Positions 9,039-17,213 of a stretch of 55,120 bases of DNA are shown here, one piece after another; position 1 is the stretch's first letter, and each line of letters starts with the position of its first letter. Below the pieces are notes generated by a model, which had not been told where the DNA came from, did no database searches, and saw only the letters and a program-made list of their open reading frames with translations. A program made the position numbers and the translations under genes. Source of the stretch: Actinomycetota bacterium (GTDB taxonomy: Bacteria; Actinomycetota; Coriobacteriia; Anaerosomatales; Anaerosomataceae); assembly GCA_004348925.1 (NCBI GenBank), contig RCMX01000006.1, positions 260,363 through 315,482 on the forward strand. Reading direction: 5' to 3'.

Positions 9039-9671
9039 TCAGACGCCGAGCTGGCCGAGAGCAAGCGAGCCCGCGATCCACCACATCACACAGCCGACGA
9101 GCACGTCGAGAACGCGCCACGCGACCGGACGGGCGAAGAGCGGCGCCAGCAGCCGCGCACCGTACGCGAGCGAGAAGAACCAGACGAACGACGCGCACAT
9201 CGCCCCGAGTGCGAAGAAGATGCGCGCATCGGCAGCGTACTGCGCAGATACGCTGCCGAGCAGCACGACGGTATCGAGGTAGACGTGCGGGTTGAGCAGG
9301 CTCACGGCAAGCGTCGCCGCGATGACGGCCGCCCGGGAGGTCTCGTCAGGCTGCGCGCCGGCTTGCTCGGCTGTGAGCGCGCGAGGTCGGATGGCCGAGT
9401 GAAACGACCGCGCACCGTACAGGCCGAGGAACGCGACGCCGCCCCACGCCGCGACGGCTGTCACCGTCGGGTGTGCGGCGACGAGTGCACCCACGCCGCC
9501 AGCGCCTGCGGAGATGAGCGCCGCGTCAACGAGCGCGCACGTGAGCGCGACCTCAAAGACGTAGCGTCGAAGCAGCCCCTGCCGCAGCACGAACGCGTTC
9601 TGCGCGCCGATGGCGATGATGAGGCCGGCGCCGAAACCGAAACCCGAAGCGGCAACCCCGAGCGCGCTCAC
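9039..9671 (-). CDS. LysE/ArgO-type amino-acid exporter
   Basis: 210 residues with six hydrophobic segments. The N-terminal IAIGAQNAFVLRQGL is the conserved GxQN loop of LysE/ArgO exporters, and a second motif SLLNPHVYLDTVVLLGS sits in helix four. It probably exports a basic amino acid such as arginine or lysine. The GTG start at 9671 has GGAGG nearby and overlaps the stop of the upstream cysteine-rich gene (GTGA). Confidence 0.9.
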   Translation of the reverse strand: MSALGVAASGFGFGAGLIIAIGAQNAFVLRQGLLRRYVFEVALTCALVDAALISAGAGGVGALVAAHPTVTAVAAWGGVAFLGLYGARSFHSAIRPRALTAEQAGAQPDETSRAAVIAATLAVSLLNPHVYLDTVVLLGSVSAQYAADARIFFALGAMCASFVWFFSLAYGARLLAPLFARPVAWRVLDVLVGCVMWWIAGSLALGQLGV

Positions 9672-10105
9672 AAGTCCTCCGTCGCCCAGAGCTCGCAGCG
9701 GTATTCACCGCAGATCGGCGCGCGATACTCGTGGGGCAGCAGGCAGCCGGTCTCGGGATGGCAGAACTGGCACTTGCGGGTGTCGACCCACTCGGGGAGC
9801 GTCGCACGGTACGCGGCACCTTCGGGCGTGGGCAGGTGGCTCAGGCGCGGGTCGTGCAGCGGCTCGACGCCAGCGGCGCCTGCGGCATACACAGTCTGTG
9901 TAAGCTCCGGCACCGACGTCGCCACCAACGCCCCGCTCGTCACGAACCGATCCAGCCACACCTCGATGTACTCGGGCAACCAGCCTTCACCGATGTACGC
10001 ACCGTTCTCGTCGTGGGCCAGATAGAGCGCACAGCAAAGACCCCCGCACTCGTGGCAGAGCGCGGGATTGCCGTGCGCGTCGGTCCGGTGGTCGTTGAGA
10101 GCCAA
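9668..10105 (-). CDS. YkgJ-like cysteine-cluster protein
   Basis: 145 residues. Cysteines cluster at both ends: CHECGGLCC (about residues 17-25), and near the C-terminus CQFCHPETGC and CGEYRC. This resembles YkgJ-type proteins proposed to chelate Zn or Fe. The only in-frame start before the first cluster is a TTG at 10105, three bases after the previous stop and without a clear Shine-Dalgarno, implying coupled translation. It lies between the tubby-like gene and the exporter in one minus-strand operon. Confidence 0.65.
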   Translation of the reverse strand: MALNDHRTDAHGNPALCHECGGLCCALYLAHDENGAYIGEGWLPEYIEVWLDRFVTSGALVATSVPELTQTVYAAGAAGVEPLHDPRLSHLPTPEGAAYRATLPEWVDTRKCQFCHPETGCLLPHEYRAPICGEYRCELWATEDL

Positions 10106-10108
10106 AGG

Positions 10109-10705
10109 CTAGTTCTGCCGTCCCTCGACTGCGGCGAGCAGGATCGCGGCCGAGATGGCCAGCCGGCGGTCGAAGCGCTTCTCGGCGTCTGTTGAGAGGT
10201 CGACGTCGAGCTTGTAGACGAACGGGTTGAACTGCTGATCCATGTTCGCGATCTTCTGACCCGTGGTGGCATCCGGGAAGAACACGTCGTACTTCTGCGG
10301 CACGAGGTTCGTGAGCAGGCGGCGGATGAGCGCGTAGCCCATCGAATCCTCAATGATGGTGCCCACCGGCGTGTCGCTCGCGTCGAGGATGGCCCACTCG
10401 TCGCGCAAGATCGACCTGCCGCCGCGGCGCTGAAGCGCACCGACCTTCTCGCCGGTCATCGCATCGGTCACGTCGTACGCCGCCGAGAAGTCGATGATCT
10501 GCCGCGCCTGGATGATGAGAAGCTCGCGCGTCTTGGCCTCATCGGCGAACACGCGGATGTCCTCTTTCAGCTTGAACGCCTTCTGCTCGGAGTAGGCCAC
10601 GACCGCGCCCTGCGGGTCGTACACGTGGAACGCGCCGCCGGCAAGCTTGAAGACTTTGCGGCGAACGAGGTAGCGCTCGGCGTTGAAGAGCTCGGATGTC
10701 GACAT
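10109..10705 (-). CDS. LURP-one-related / tubby C-terminal-like protein
   Basis: 198 residues from ATG 10705 with GGAGG six bases upstream. The beta-rich pattern (YLVRRKVFKLAGGAFHVYDP, LIIQARQIIDFSAAYDVTD, GTIIEDSMGYALIRRLL) matches bacterial LURP-one-related/tubby-like proteins, a 12-stranded barrel around a central helix that may bind phosphoinositide-like lipids. No signal peptide. It heads an operon with the YkgJ-like and LysE-type genes. No function can be assigned. Confidence 0.75.
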   Translation of the reverse strand: MSTSELFNAERYLVRRKVFKLAGGAFHVYDPQGAVVAYSEQKAFKLKEDIRVFADEAKTRELLIIQARQIIDFSAAYDVTDAMTGEKVGALQRRGGRSILRDEWAILDASDTPVGTIIEDSMGYALIRRLLTNLVPQKYDVFFPDATTGQKIANMDQQFNPFVYKLDVDLSTDAEKRFDRRLAISAAILLAAVEGRQN

Positions 10706-10874
10706 ATGGCGCCTCCGCTATCGGGTCTGCTGTTGGCTCGAGGGTAGCACAGCACTCGTGCCGCGAGCGCGCATGATCCGCACGGCAACAGCGCCGAGGA
10801 CGGACGCCAGGCCCGAAGCGTTCGGCAGGAACAGGAGGACGCGAGACTCCACCATCGGGGAGAGCGGCACGCTG

Positions 10875-11282
10875 TCAATCGACGAGAACGACACCGGGAA
10901 AGCGACCGTGCGCGCGTTTGTCCGCCGAGTACAGCGTTGCGCCGAGGAGAGACGCGAGCGCAGGTGCCAACGCATCATAGAAGCAGCAGCCGAGAGCCCG
11001 GCACTGCTCCAGCGCCTCCATGGCGACCCCGTCGTCCATGCCGATGACGGTGAGATCGGCGGCTTTGAGGAGACGCCACGTCTCCTCGCCGAGACTGGCG
11101 CCGCCGTGCCGAACCGCCACACCGACCATCTCGGTGATGAAGTGCGCCGGAACCGCAATGCGAACGCGATGGTCGCGATGATCCGCGAGCAACGCAAGCG
11201 CTCGATTCGCGCCGCCCTCGGACGGCTTCAGCCACTTCACGCCGACCGATGCGTCCAACACGATCAGGCGGGGGTCAGTCAC
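10875..11282 (-). CDS. vapC: PIN-domain toxin, VapC family
   Basis: 135 residues. PIN-fold acidic residues are visible in IVLDASVGVKW (first Asp), HFITEMVGV (Glu), CFYDALAPALA (Asp) and LYSADKR (Asp), giving the metal site of VapC ribonucleases that cleave tRNA or rRNA. The GTG start at 11282 overlaps the antitoxin stop by 8 nt, the usual antitoxin-first arrangement. A much longer in-frame extension upstream is the shadow of the antitoxin gene and was not used. Confidence 0.88.
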   Translation of the reverse strand: MTDPRLIVLDASVGVKWLKPSEGGANRALALLADHRDHRVRIAVPAHFITEMVGVAVRHGGASLGEETWRLLKAADLTVIGMDDGVAMEALEQCRALGCCFYDALAPALASLLGATLYSADKRAHGRFPGVVLVD

Positions 11283-11559
11283 CGAGCCCCTCCTCGGCGG
11301 CGCGCATCTCCTGTAGCACATCCGCGACGCTCCGCTCATCCGAGCCCCACTGCTCGGCGATGCGCTCGAACCCCACGATGACGCCGTCGATTCGCGCCCT
11401 GCGCTCCCGCTCGTATGTCTCAGATGTGCGCTTTCCGACGTACTCCGCGGTGACCTCACGAATGATCGCGCTCCGCGTGAGCCCCTCCCGCGCCGCGATC
11501 TCATCGATGCTCGTCACGAGTTCTTCCGGCAGCGATATCGAGAACTTCTCAACAGCCAT
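11275..11559 (-). CDS. vapB: ribbon-helix-helix antitoxin, VapB/CopG type
   Basis: 94 residues from ATG 11559 (GGGAGA upstream). The N-terminus KFSISLPEELVTSIDEIA is a ribbon-helix-helix DNA-binding strand plus helix; the C-terminal half is acidic and helical, suited to wrapping the PIN toxin. Upstream lies a perfect inverted repeat expected to be its operator, so the pair is very likely autoregulated. Confidence 0.88.
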   Translation of the reverse strand: MAVEKFSISLPEELVTSIDEIAAREGLTRSAIIREVTAEYVGKRTSETYERERRARIDGVIVGFERIAEQWGSDERSVADVLQEMRAAEEGLGD

Positions 11560-11574
11560 CGTATCTCCCGTGGT

Positions 11575-11602
11575 CGTACTATCGGGTCATACTGATAGTA
11601 CG
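11575..11602. promoter_or_regulatory. VapB operator candidate (9-bp perfect inverted repeat)
   Basis: Arms CGTACTATC and GATAGTACG surround a 10-base spacer, 16 bp upstream of the antitoxin ATG. Position and symmetry fit a ribbon-helix-helix tetramer binding over the promoter. Confidence 0.7.
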
Positions 11603-11721
11603 ACTCGAGCGTGAGCGGGACAAGGTGGCTGCCGACAGCGCACAACAGACCGCTTTGGCACGGCGATTCTGGCCTCAAGGGCCGCTTTGGCGACGGGCGA
11701 GTGTGACGCCGTCTCCACCGA

Positions 11722-11849
11722 CAGCGGGCCCTGAGGGCTTGACGCGCCCGAGGGTGCTCCCAATGCAACAAGCCGAGAAGCATCTTCGCTTCTCGGCTTG
11801 TAAGTCTCTTATGGCGGGAGTGACGGGGCTCGAACCCGCGACCTCTGGC
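11722..11849. repeat. left copy of a 128-bp direct repeat carrying the 3' part of tRNA-Asp and its terminator
   Basis: Almost identical to 14138-14265 (about five substitutions). It contains a 12-bp terminator hairpin (11770-11799) and the last 38 nt of tRNA-Asp in minus orientation (11812-11849), after which similarity stops abruptly within the anticodon arm. The fragment cannot make a tRNA. The two copies bracket one gene, the CAP/CWB2 surface protein, as attL/attR copies of an insertion in the tRNA would. Confidence 0.85.
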
Positions 11850-11869
11850 AGAATCCAGCTCCCGAAGAC

Positions 11870-11901
11870 GAGCGGGGCCGACACGAATGCCGGCCCCGCT
11901 C
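11870..11901 (-). terminator. hairpin terminator after the CWB2 gene
   Basis: Perfect 11-bp stem GAGCGGGGCCG / CGGCCCCGCTC with a 10-base loop, about 22 bases beyond the CWB2 stop. There is no T-tract, so termination efficiency is uncertain. Confidence 0.55.
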
Positions 11902-11923
11902 GCGCGTTCTTGGTCGCCTTCAG

Positions 11924-14035
11924 CTACTTCAACAGGTTCCTCACTAAGGTCTCGACCGGACCTGAGACCGCGGAGACGCTGCCGTAGAAGCGGACGCTCT
12001 TGATTGCGTCCTTGTGGGCAGTGATCCTGGCAGAGATCGTAGACGGCAGGCTGGTCGACTTCGTGAGGAGGAGACTCGTTCCGAGCTTGCCCTCCACGCA
12101 GCCGGCCCCGAGGCCGTCGGGGAACTTCTCGGCCGTCGCGATGCCGACTCCCGCCCACGTGAGCCCGAAGCCGTTCGACGCCGTCGCGAAGAACTCCGCG
12201 GCGGCTGCGCTCCTCGCGTAGGTGTCGGTGAGATTCGATGCACGTCTCGTCGTGAGGCCGGGCACCCCGCTCTTGAGCGACGTCTCGACCGCAACGGGGA
12301 TTCGCGCCGTCGTGCCGAGGACCACGAGGTCGGTCGTCCCGAGGGACTTGAGCGTGTTCTTGAGACCCGCATCGGCTGTCGTGCCGACGAGCAGGATCGG
12401 CGCCTTTGCCGTGAACGCGGCAGGCCCCGCGAGCAGACCATCGACGTAGTCGAGGCCGGGCACGAGAATCGCCTTGTTCCCGAACGAGGCGCCCTGAAGC
12501 GCTTTGACCTTCGCCGCGACGAGCTGCGCGGTGTGGTAGCGGTTCGTACCCGAGAAGCGCTCGACGGACTCGCCGGTGAGCGCGTTCTTGATCGAGGTCT
12601 CCATCTTGGCGGTGACCGCCGCCGCGCTGCCGAGGATGTAGACCTTGTAGCTCGCCTTGCCTTGAGTCACGCGCTTGATCTCGGCCTTCACGTCGGCACG
12701 CAAGACGTCGCCCGACACGAGGAGGATCGGCGCGTTCGCGACCCCGGCAAGCCCTGCGCCGGAGAGCGCGTCGGGATAGTTCATCCCGGTGGCGATGACG
12801 ACGGCGTCGCACTCGCCCGTGGCGAAAGCGGCCTTTGAAGCCAGGATCGCCGTGCCGAAACGGTCGGTGCCCGAGAAGCGGGTGCTTGGGAATGGCGGAG
12901 GAATATCACCGGGAATGGTCGGTGCCCCGAAAACCGTCGTCGCGCCGCTCAGCGCGCAGAAGCTTGTGCGATACGTTACCGCCACCGGGGTGCGAGTGCC
13001 CTCGGCATAGATGCCACCAGATAGGGTCACGTCGTACTGCTCGCCGGCCTTGTAGCTGCCGACAAGATCGGCCGCCTTCGGCCTGAAGATGAAGGCGTTG
13101 CGTGCAGACCCGTAACCGCCGAACTCCGCATTGAAGTACTCGCCTGCCGTGCTCGTATCTGCGGCATCGAACGTCCACGTCTTGCCGTCCGATACGCGGC
13201 GGAGCGTCGCTGTGTGCCCGGCCCGGGTCGTGTCCCAGTCGTACATCTTGGGGTTCAGAGTGATAGACCACGGAACAGACTGCGAAGCGAATTCCACCGG
13301 GAAGAGGCCCGCCGACGGCCACGCGATGTAGGCGTAATCGACTGCATCACTCGGCCGGGAATTGTCGAACGCGTAGTTGGTCAGCCGCGAGTTCGCGTAT
13401 CCAACGCCCGTGTAGAGCATGCCGGGGTTAAGGATCCAACGACGGTGACCGACGCGGTCCACGTTCGAGGTGCTGTCATCGGCGAGACAGCCCTTCACAA
13501 ACGACTCCAGGTCGGAGTACCCCGAGCCGATGTTGCTGCTGCTCGTGGACGCGTAGCCACGCTGGTAGAACTCCAGGCTCATGTCCGCCGGCCGAGCAGG
13601 GGTGTGGCTGAACTCTTTCGTCAGCAGAACCGCCCCGTACTGGGCGTCCAGATTCCGCGTTGCAGTCAGTGTCACGTCGGATGGCAGGCCTGCCAGATAT
13701 CGGCCGAAGTTGAGCATCTTGAGGCCGTCATTGCGAAAGGCGGCAGTGGTCTCACCGGGGGCATAGGGTGCGACAACGCGCGGCGCGACCACGTATGGCG
13801 TACCCGTGTAGGTCGGCTTGAGTTCATTCCACCGCGCGCGAATCTCGGCCTCGGTGCGCATCGAGGTGTCGACGACGGTGGTGGCTGCGCGTGCCGATGG
13901 AATCCAGCCCGAAGGCGCAAGCAAGCCGAGGGATGCCACAAGCAGCCCCGCTACTGACAGGGCGAGCACCCGGGCCAGAACTGGAGACTGCGAAGCCACA
14001 GCAGATCGCTGCTCCAGTCTTGGACGAAACGCCAC
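11924..14035 (-). CDS. secreted CAP-domain protein with three cell-wall-binding repeat 2 (CWB2) modules
   Basis: 703 residues from GTG 14035, chosen for GGAGG four bases upstream and because it puts the signal peptide at the N-terminus (hydrophobic VLALSVAGLLVASLGLLAP, cleavage near ARA); an ATG at 14110 is possible. Residues about 50-330 form a CAP/SCP-like domain with the conserved VGHRRWILNP motif. The C-terminal ~310 residues hold three CWB2 repeats, recognisable from FSGTDRFGTAILAS, FSGTNRYHTAQLVA and a degenerate third RRASNLTDTYARSAA, each with ATG-x-NYPDAL-like and APILLV strands. CWB2 triplets attach proteins non-covalently to wall polymers in Gram-positive bacteria. The gene is bracketed by the tRNA-Asp direct repeat, suggesting acquisition. 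Confidence 0.9.
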   Translation of the reverse strand: MAFRPRLEQRSAVASQSPVLARVLALSVAGLLVASLGLLAPSGWIPSARAATTVVDTSMRTEAEIRARWNELKPTYTGTPYVVAPRVVAPYAPGETTAAFRNDGLKMLNFGRYLAGLPSDVTLTATRNLDAQYGAVLLTKEFSHTPARPADMSLEFYQRGYASTSSSNIGSGYSDLESFVKGCLADDSTSNVDRVGHRRWILNPGMLYTGVGYANSRLTNYAFDNSRPSDAVDYAYIAWPSAGLFPVEFASQSVPWSITLNPKMYDWDTTRAGHTATLRRVSDGKTWTFDAADTSTAGEYFNAEFGGYGSARNAFIFRPKAADLVGSYKAGEQYDVTLSGGIYAEGTRTPVAVTYRTSFCALSGATTVFGAPTIPGDIPPPFPSTRFSGTDRFGTAILASKAAFATGECDAVVIATGMNYPDALSGAGLAGVANAPILLVSGDVLRADVKAEIKRVTQGKASYKVYILGSAAAVTAKMETSIKNALTGESVERFSGTNRYHTAQLVAAKVKALQGASFGNKAILVPGLDYVDGLLAGPAAFTAKAPILLVGTTADAGLKNTLKSLGTTDLVVLGTTARIPVAVETSLKSGVPGLTTRRASNLTDTYARSAAAAEFFATASNGFGLTWAGVGIATAEKFPDGLGAGCVEGKLGTSLLLTKSTSLPSTISARITAHKDAIKSVRFYGSVSAVSGPVETLVRNLLK

Positions 14036-14137
14036 TGAACCTCCATTGAAGCCAACGATGATTGATCTCGCATGCGGGCCAGAGTAGAGACACGCAGAGC
14101 TTGGTGTCATTCTATCCGCGCCTAAAGAGGTTATCGG

Positions 14138-14265
14138 CAGCGGGCTCTGAGGGCTTGACGCGCCCGAGCGTGCTCCCGATGCAACAAGCCGAGAAGCATC
14201 TTCGCTTCTCGGCCTGTAAGTCTCTTGTGGCGGGAGTGACGGGGCTCGAACCCGCGACCTCTGGC
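14138..14265. repeat. right copy of the 128-bp tRNA-Asp-associated direct repeat
   Basis: Pairs with 11722-11849. This copy runs into the intact tRNA-Asp at 14228-14304, so it is the functional end; the left copy is the duplicated end. Confidence 0.85.
14186..14215 (-). terminator. tRNA-Asp terminator hairpin
   Basis: A 12-bp stem (AAGCCGAGAAGC with GCTTCTCGGCCT, one mismatch) and 6-base loop, 13 nt beyond the tRNA 3' end and followed by TTGTTG. The perfect version is in the left repeat copy. Confidence 0.65.
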
Positions 14266-14304
14266 TTGACAGGCCAGCGCTCTAACCGACTGAGCTACAC
14301 CCCC
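14228..14304 (-). tRNA. tRNA-Asp(GTC)
   Basis: A full cloverleaf of 77 nt with encoded CCA: acceptor GGGGGTG/CACTCCC, D arm GCTC...GAGC, anticodon stem CTGGC/GCCAG around loop CTGTCAA (anticodon GTC), T arm GCGGG-TTCGAGC-CCCGT, discriminator G. Confidence 0.96.
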
Positions 14305-14384
14305 GCATGGGTGGCTGTCGAACAAGCAGACAGCAAACGAGATTGTAGCCAGCACCGGCTCACGTGTCTATAGCACACCTGACC

Positions 14385-14672
14385 CTAACTTCCGAGCGCC
14401 CGCATGATATCGGCGTACTCCTCGGCGGTTATCTCTCCGTTCGCGAGGCGCCGCCTAGCGATTGTCACGGCTTCGTCGTGGCCCACGGGACCCGTGATCC
14501 CGGGGCCGCCCGACGCAGTGTGACCGTGCCCCGATGAGGCCCGAACCGCCCAGATCACAAGCAACACGAGTCCGATCAGCACGAGCAGGCCGAAGCCCCA
14601 CATGAGCAATCCGCCCAGCCAACCGCCACCCGACATTCCGTAACCGTATCCGTATCCAGGTCCGCCCATCAT
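14385..14672 (-). CDS. SHOCT-domain small membrane protein
   Basis: 95 residues: a Gly/Tyr-rich N-terminus (GGPGYGYGYGMSGGGWLGG), one transmembrane helix (FGLLVLIGLVLLVIWAV) and a C-terminal SHOCT helix pair (EAVTIARRRLANGEITAEEYADIMRAL begins at about residue 66). Such short SHOCT proteins often accompany DUF305 genes, as here, with the DUF305 gene 36 bases upstream. SHOCT is thought to mediate oligomerisation. Confidence 0.82.
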   Translation of the reverse strand: MMGGPGYGYGYGMSGGGWLGGLLMWGFGLLVLIGLVLLVIWAVRASSGHGHTASGGPGITGPVGHDEAVTIARRRLANGEITAEEYADIMRALGS

Positions 14673-14708
14673 GGCTGACTCAACTCCCTCTGTATGGGTG
14701 CGCGCGTT

Positions 14709-15299
14709 CTAACGCCCGTACCACTCCTGATACCACTGCTGCATCCGGTCGATCTCTTCGCTCTGCGTCCGGATGATGCCGTCGGTGAGTCCCCGAATCT
14801 CCAGTCGACTCGTGGAATCGCCCGCCATCCGGGCCATCATGATTCCCATCTGGTGGTGCGGAATCATCTGCTCGATGAACGCCCGGTCGAACTGATCGGC
14901 ATCCCGTAATGCCGTGAGGTCGCCGAAGCGGCCGCCCATCATGCCGGAGGAGCCGGAGCCGTACGCGGGGACGCTCTCGCCAAACCACTCATCGTACCAG
15001 TCACGCATCTGCGCGTTCTCGGCCGACTGAGTCCTGATGACATCCTCGGCGAGCTGCTTGATTTCGGGGTGCTCGGCTCGCGTCAGCGCTAGCTCGGCCA
15101 TCGCGATGGCGTCGTCGTGATGCGGGATCATCTGCTCGATGAACATCGAGTCCACGCCGCGCGCTTCGCCTTGCGATGGTGCGCAGGGCGAACCTATGGG
15201 ACCGCCGCCGGACGGCTGGAACGACGCCGTCACGACCATTCCGAGGACGCCAACAAAGATGAATGCTAGAGCAACGATGAGGCCTGCTGTTATCTTCAT
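14709..15299 (-). CDS. DUF305 ferritin-like protein, exported
   Basis: 196 residues from ATG 15299 (AGAAGG eight bases upstream; a start at 15317 is possible). A membrane-anchoring signal helix covers residues 1-25. Two DUF305 repeats follow, each with FIEQMIPHH: FIEQMIPHHDDAIAMAELAL near 53 and FIEQMIPHHQMGIMMARM near 140. The His/Met-rich four-helix fold resembles ferritin-like metal proteins, and family members are often linked to copper or other metal handling, which is not proven. It probably shares a transcript with the SHOCT gene. Confidence 0.85.
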   Translation of the reverse strand: MKITAGLIVALAFIFVGVLGMVVTASFQPSGGGPIGSPCAPSQGEARGVDSMFIEQMIPHHDDAIAMAELALTRAEHPEIKQLAEDVIRTQSAENAQMRDWYDEWFGESVPAYGSGSSGMMGGRFGDLTALRDADQFDRAFIEQMIPHHQMGIMMARMAGDSTSRLEIRGLTDGIIRTQSEEIDRMQQWYQEWYGR

Positions 15300-15416
15300 G
15301 GTGATCGCCTTCTCCATAGGAATGTACCCAGGGCGTATCACCCGGAATTGATGGCGGCCTGCACGGCACCTCCCTTCCTCGGGTAGGAACGTTCTGACAG
15401 CACCGAAAGGAACACC

Positions 15417-16073
15417 ATGCCCGCACCCACTAGCGTCGCCGCCCGCGCTGAAGCGCTGCTGCTTGAGCTCGACCGGCTCATCCGCGAGCGCGACCGCGCC
15501 CACGCGATCGCAGCCGCACACGCCGCGGTAACCGGCGGCTCGCTAACCATCCCGCAGCTCTACGCGCTCGTACTCGTCCCGCTCATGCGGCTCACCGGCG
15601 CCCGCTGGCATGCAGGCGAGGAAGAGGTGTGGGAGGAGCACTTCACCACGGCTGTCGTCCGCACGATCGTCGAGTCGCTCTATGCCGAGGTCGCTGCACG
15701 CGCCGCGGAGCCGAGCGGCCGCACGATCGTTCTCGCCGCGCCCGCCGAGGAGTACCACGACCTCGGGCTGCGCATGCTCGCCGACCGCTTCCAGCTGGCG
15801 GGGTACACGGTGCATTTCCTGGGAGCGGCGCTGCCGCTTGATGAGGTCGTGAGCGCGGCCCGGGAACTCGCCGCAGATGTCGTCGTGCTCTCGGCATCCA
15901 CGCACTTCCACCGCCTGCGACTGCGCGAATACGCCGACTCACTCCGCGCCGCGCTCCCCGGCTGCGAGGTCTGGGTCGGCGGCCCGGCGTTCGCACATGG
16001 GCACTCCGACTGGAGCGATACCGAGGTGCCGGACATCGCGGAGCTCCTCGGCGACCTTGAAGCGGAGGAGTAG
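15417..16073 (+). CDS. stand-alone cobalamin-binding domain protein with CarH-like light-sensor motif
   Basis: 218 residues from ATG 15417 (AAAGGA upstream). Residues about 5-95 form the helical B12-binding cap with Trp64-x9-Glu74-His75, the exact W-x9-EH spacing of CarH-type adenosylcobalamin photoreceptors. Residues about 103-215 form the Rossmann-like B12 domain with Glu112-x-His114-x-x-Gly117, the lower-ligand motif. No MerR DNA-binding domain is attached, so it must act through a partner or is a carrier or sensor in trans. Its stop directly abuts the ATG of the ABC permease, suggesting a common transcript. It could instead be a corrinoid carrier, but the W-x9-EH motif favours sensing. 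Confidence 0.85.
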   Translation: MPAPTSVAARAEALLLELDRLIRERDRAHAIAAAHAAVTGGSLTIPQLYALVLVPLMRLTGARWHAGEEEVWEEHFTTAVVRTIVESLYAEVAARAAEPSGRTIVLAAPAEEYHDLGLRMLADRFQLAGYTVHFLGAALPLDEVVSAARELAADVVVLSASTHFHRLRLREYADSLRAALPGCEVWVGGPAFAHGHSDWSDTEVPDIAELLGDLEAEE

Positions 16074-17213
16074 ATGCTGCCGCTTCGGATCGCGCTCCGG
16101 TTCCTCAAGACGTCGCGCGTGCAATCCACGCTCATCATCGCCGGCATCGCCGTCGGCATCGCGGTGCAGATCTTCGTGGGGTCGCTCATCACGAGCCTGC
16201 AGGATTCGCTTGTGCAGCAGACGATCGGCTCCACATCGCAGGTGACGATCACCGCGCTCGACGAGGGAGAGCCGTTCGTCGTCGACGCGCGGGTTCGCAA
16301 CGTTGCGGAGAGCGACGCGCGGGTGAAGCCCGGTGCGATCGCGCCCACGCTGAGCGTGAACGGCCTCTACAGCAACGGCAACGAGAGCACGCCGCTCGCA
16401 CTCAAGGGCGGCGACCTCAAGTCGCTCGATGCGATCTCGAGCATCTCGAAGCGCATCACCGCTGGCGTCGCGCGTCTCGGTCGTGGAGACATCCTCATCG
16501 GCACGGACTTCGCCGAGAAGTTCACGCTCTCCCCCGGCGACAGCATCCGCATCACGTTCAGCGGCAACAAGACGCGCACCCTCACAATCGCCGGCATCTT
16601 CGACCTCGGCAGCGCCGCCGTGAACGCCCGGCAGGCGTTCGTGAACGCCGAGGTGCCCCGCTCGCTTCTCGGCTGGCGCACGGACGAGTATGCGGCGCTT
16701 GAAGCGCAGCTCCTGCAGCCGTTCGACTCGGCAGAGGTAGCGGCTACATGGCGGCAGCAGCTGCCGAACCTGCGCGTCGTGGAGTGGCAGGCGCAAAACG
16801 CCGACCTGCTCACCGCGCTCCAGAGCCAGGGGTCCTCCTCCTACATGATCCAGGCGTTCGTGCTCATCGCGGTCGCGCTCGGCATCGCGTCCACGCTTGC
16901 CATCTCGGCGGTGCAGAAGACGCGGCAGATCGGCATCCTCAAGGCGATGGGCATGGGCGACGCCGAGGCCGGCCGCATCTTCCTGTGGCAGGCGGCGCTC
17001 CTCGGCGTGGGGGGCACGCTTTCGGGCCTCGCGCTCGGCTTCTTCCTGCTGTGGGGATTCTCCTTCGCAGGAGCGTCCTTCACCATCACGCCGAAGCCGA
17101 CGTTCATCGCGTTCTCCGCGGCGGTGGGCATCATCGTCGCGCTGCTCTCCAGCATCATCCCGATCCGAAAGACGTCCGCACTCGACCCGATCGAGGTGAT
17201 CCAGGGTGGCTGA
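16074..17213 (+). CDS. ABC transporter permease, FtsX/MacB-LolC type
   Basis: 379 residues. One transmembrane helix near the N-terminus (TLIIAGIAVGIAVQIFVGSL, about 20-40), a large periplasmic-type domain, and three C-terminal helices from about 260 to 370 make the FtsX-like four-helix topology. Members of this type extract lipids or lipoproteins, export peptides, or transmit mechanical signals rather than take up solutes. It begins immediately after the B12-binding gene and overlaps the ATPase gene by 8 nt. Confidence 0.9.
   Translation: MLPLRIALRFLKTSRVQSTLIIAGIAVGIAVQIFVGSLITSLQDSLVQQTIGSTSQVTITALDEGEPFVVDARVRNVAESDARVKPGAIAPTLSVNGLYSNGNESTPLALKGGDLKSLDAISSISKRITAGVARLGRGDILIGTDFAEKFTLSPGDSIRITFSGNKTRTLTIAGIFDLGSAAVNARQAFVNAEVPRSLLGWRTDEYAALEAQLLQPFDSAEVAATWRQQLPNLRVVEWQAQNADLLTALQSQGSSSYMIQAFVLIAVALGIASTLAISAVQKTRQIGILKAMGMGDAEAGRIFLWQAALLGVGGTLSGLALGFFLLWGFSFAGASFTITPKPTFIAFSAAVGIIVALLSSIIPIRKTSALDPIEVIQGG

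Noticed and set aside
10718-10874. 45-codon minus-strand frame with one hydrophobic segment after vapC
   Set aside because: No ribosome binding site and no conserved feature; insufficient support.
11812-11849. second tRNA-Asp
   Set aside because: Only 38 nt of the 3' part are present; it is a repeat-borne fragment, not a functional tRNA.
11514-12812. 432-codon minus-strand frame
   Set aside because: Out-of-frame reading of the CWB2 gene; no signal peptide, motif or ribosome binding site.
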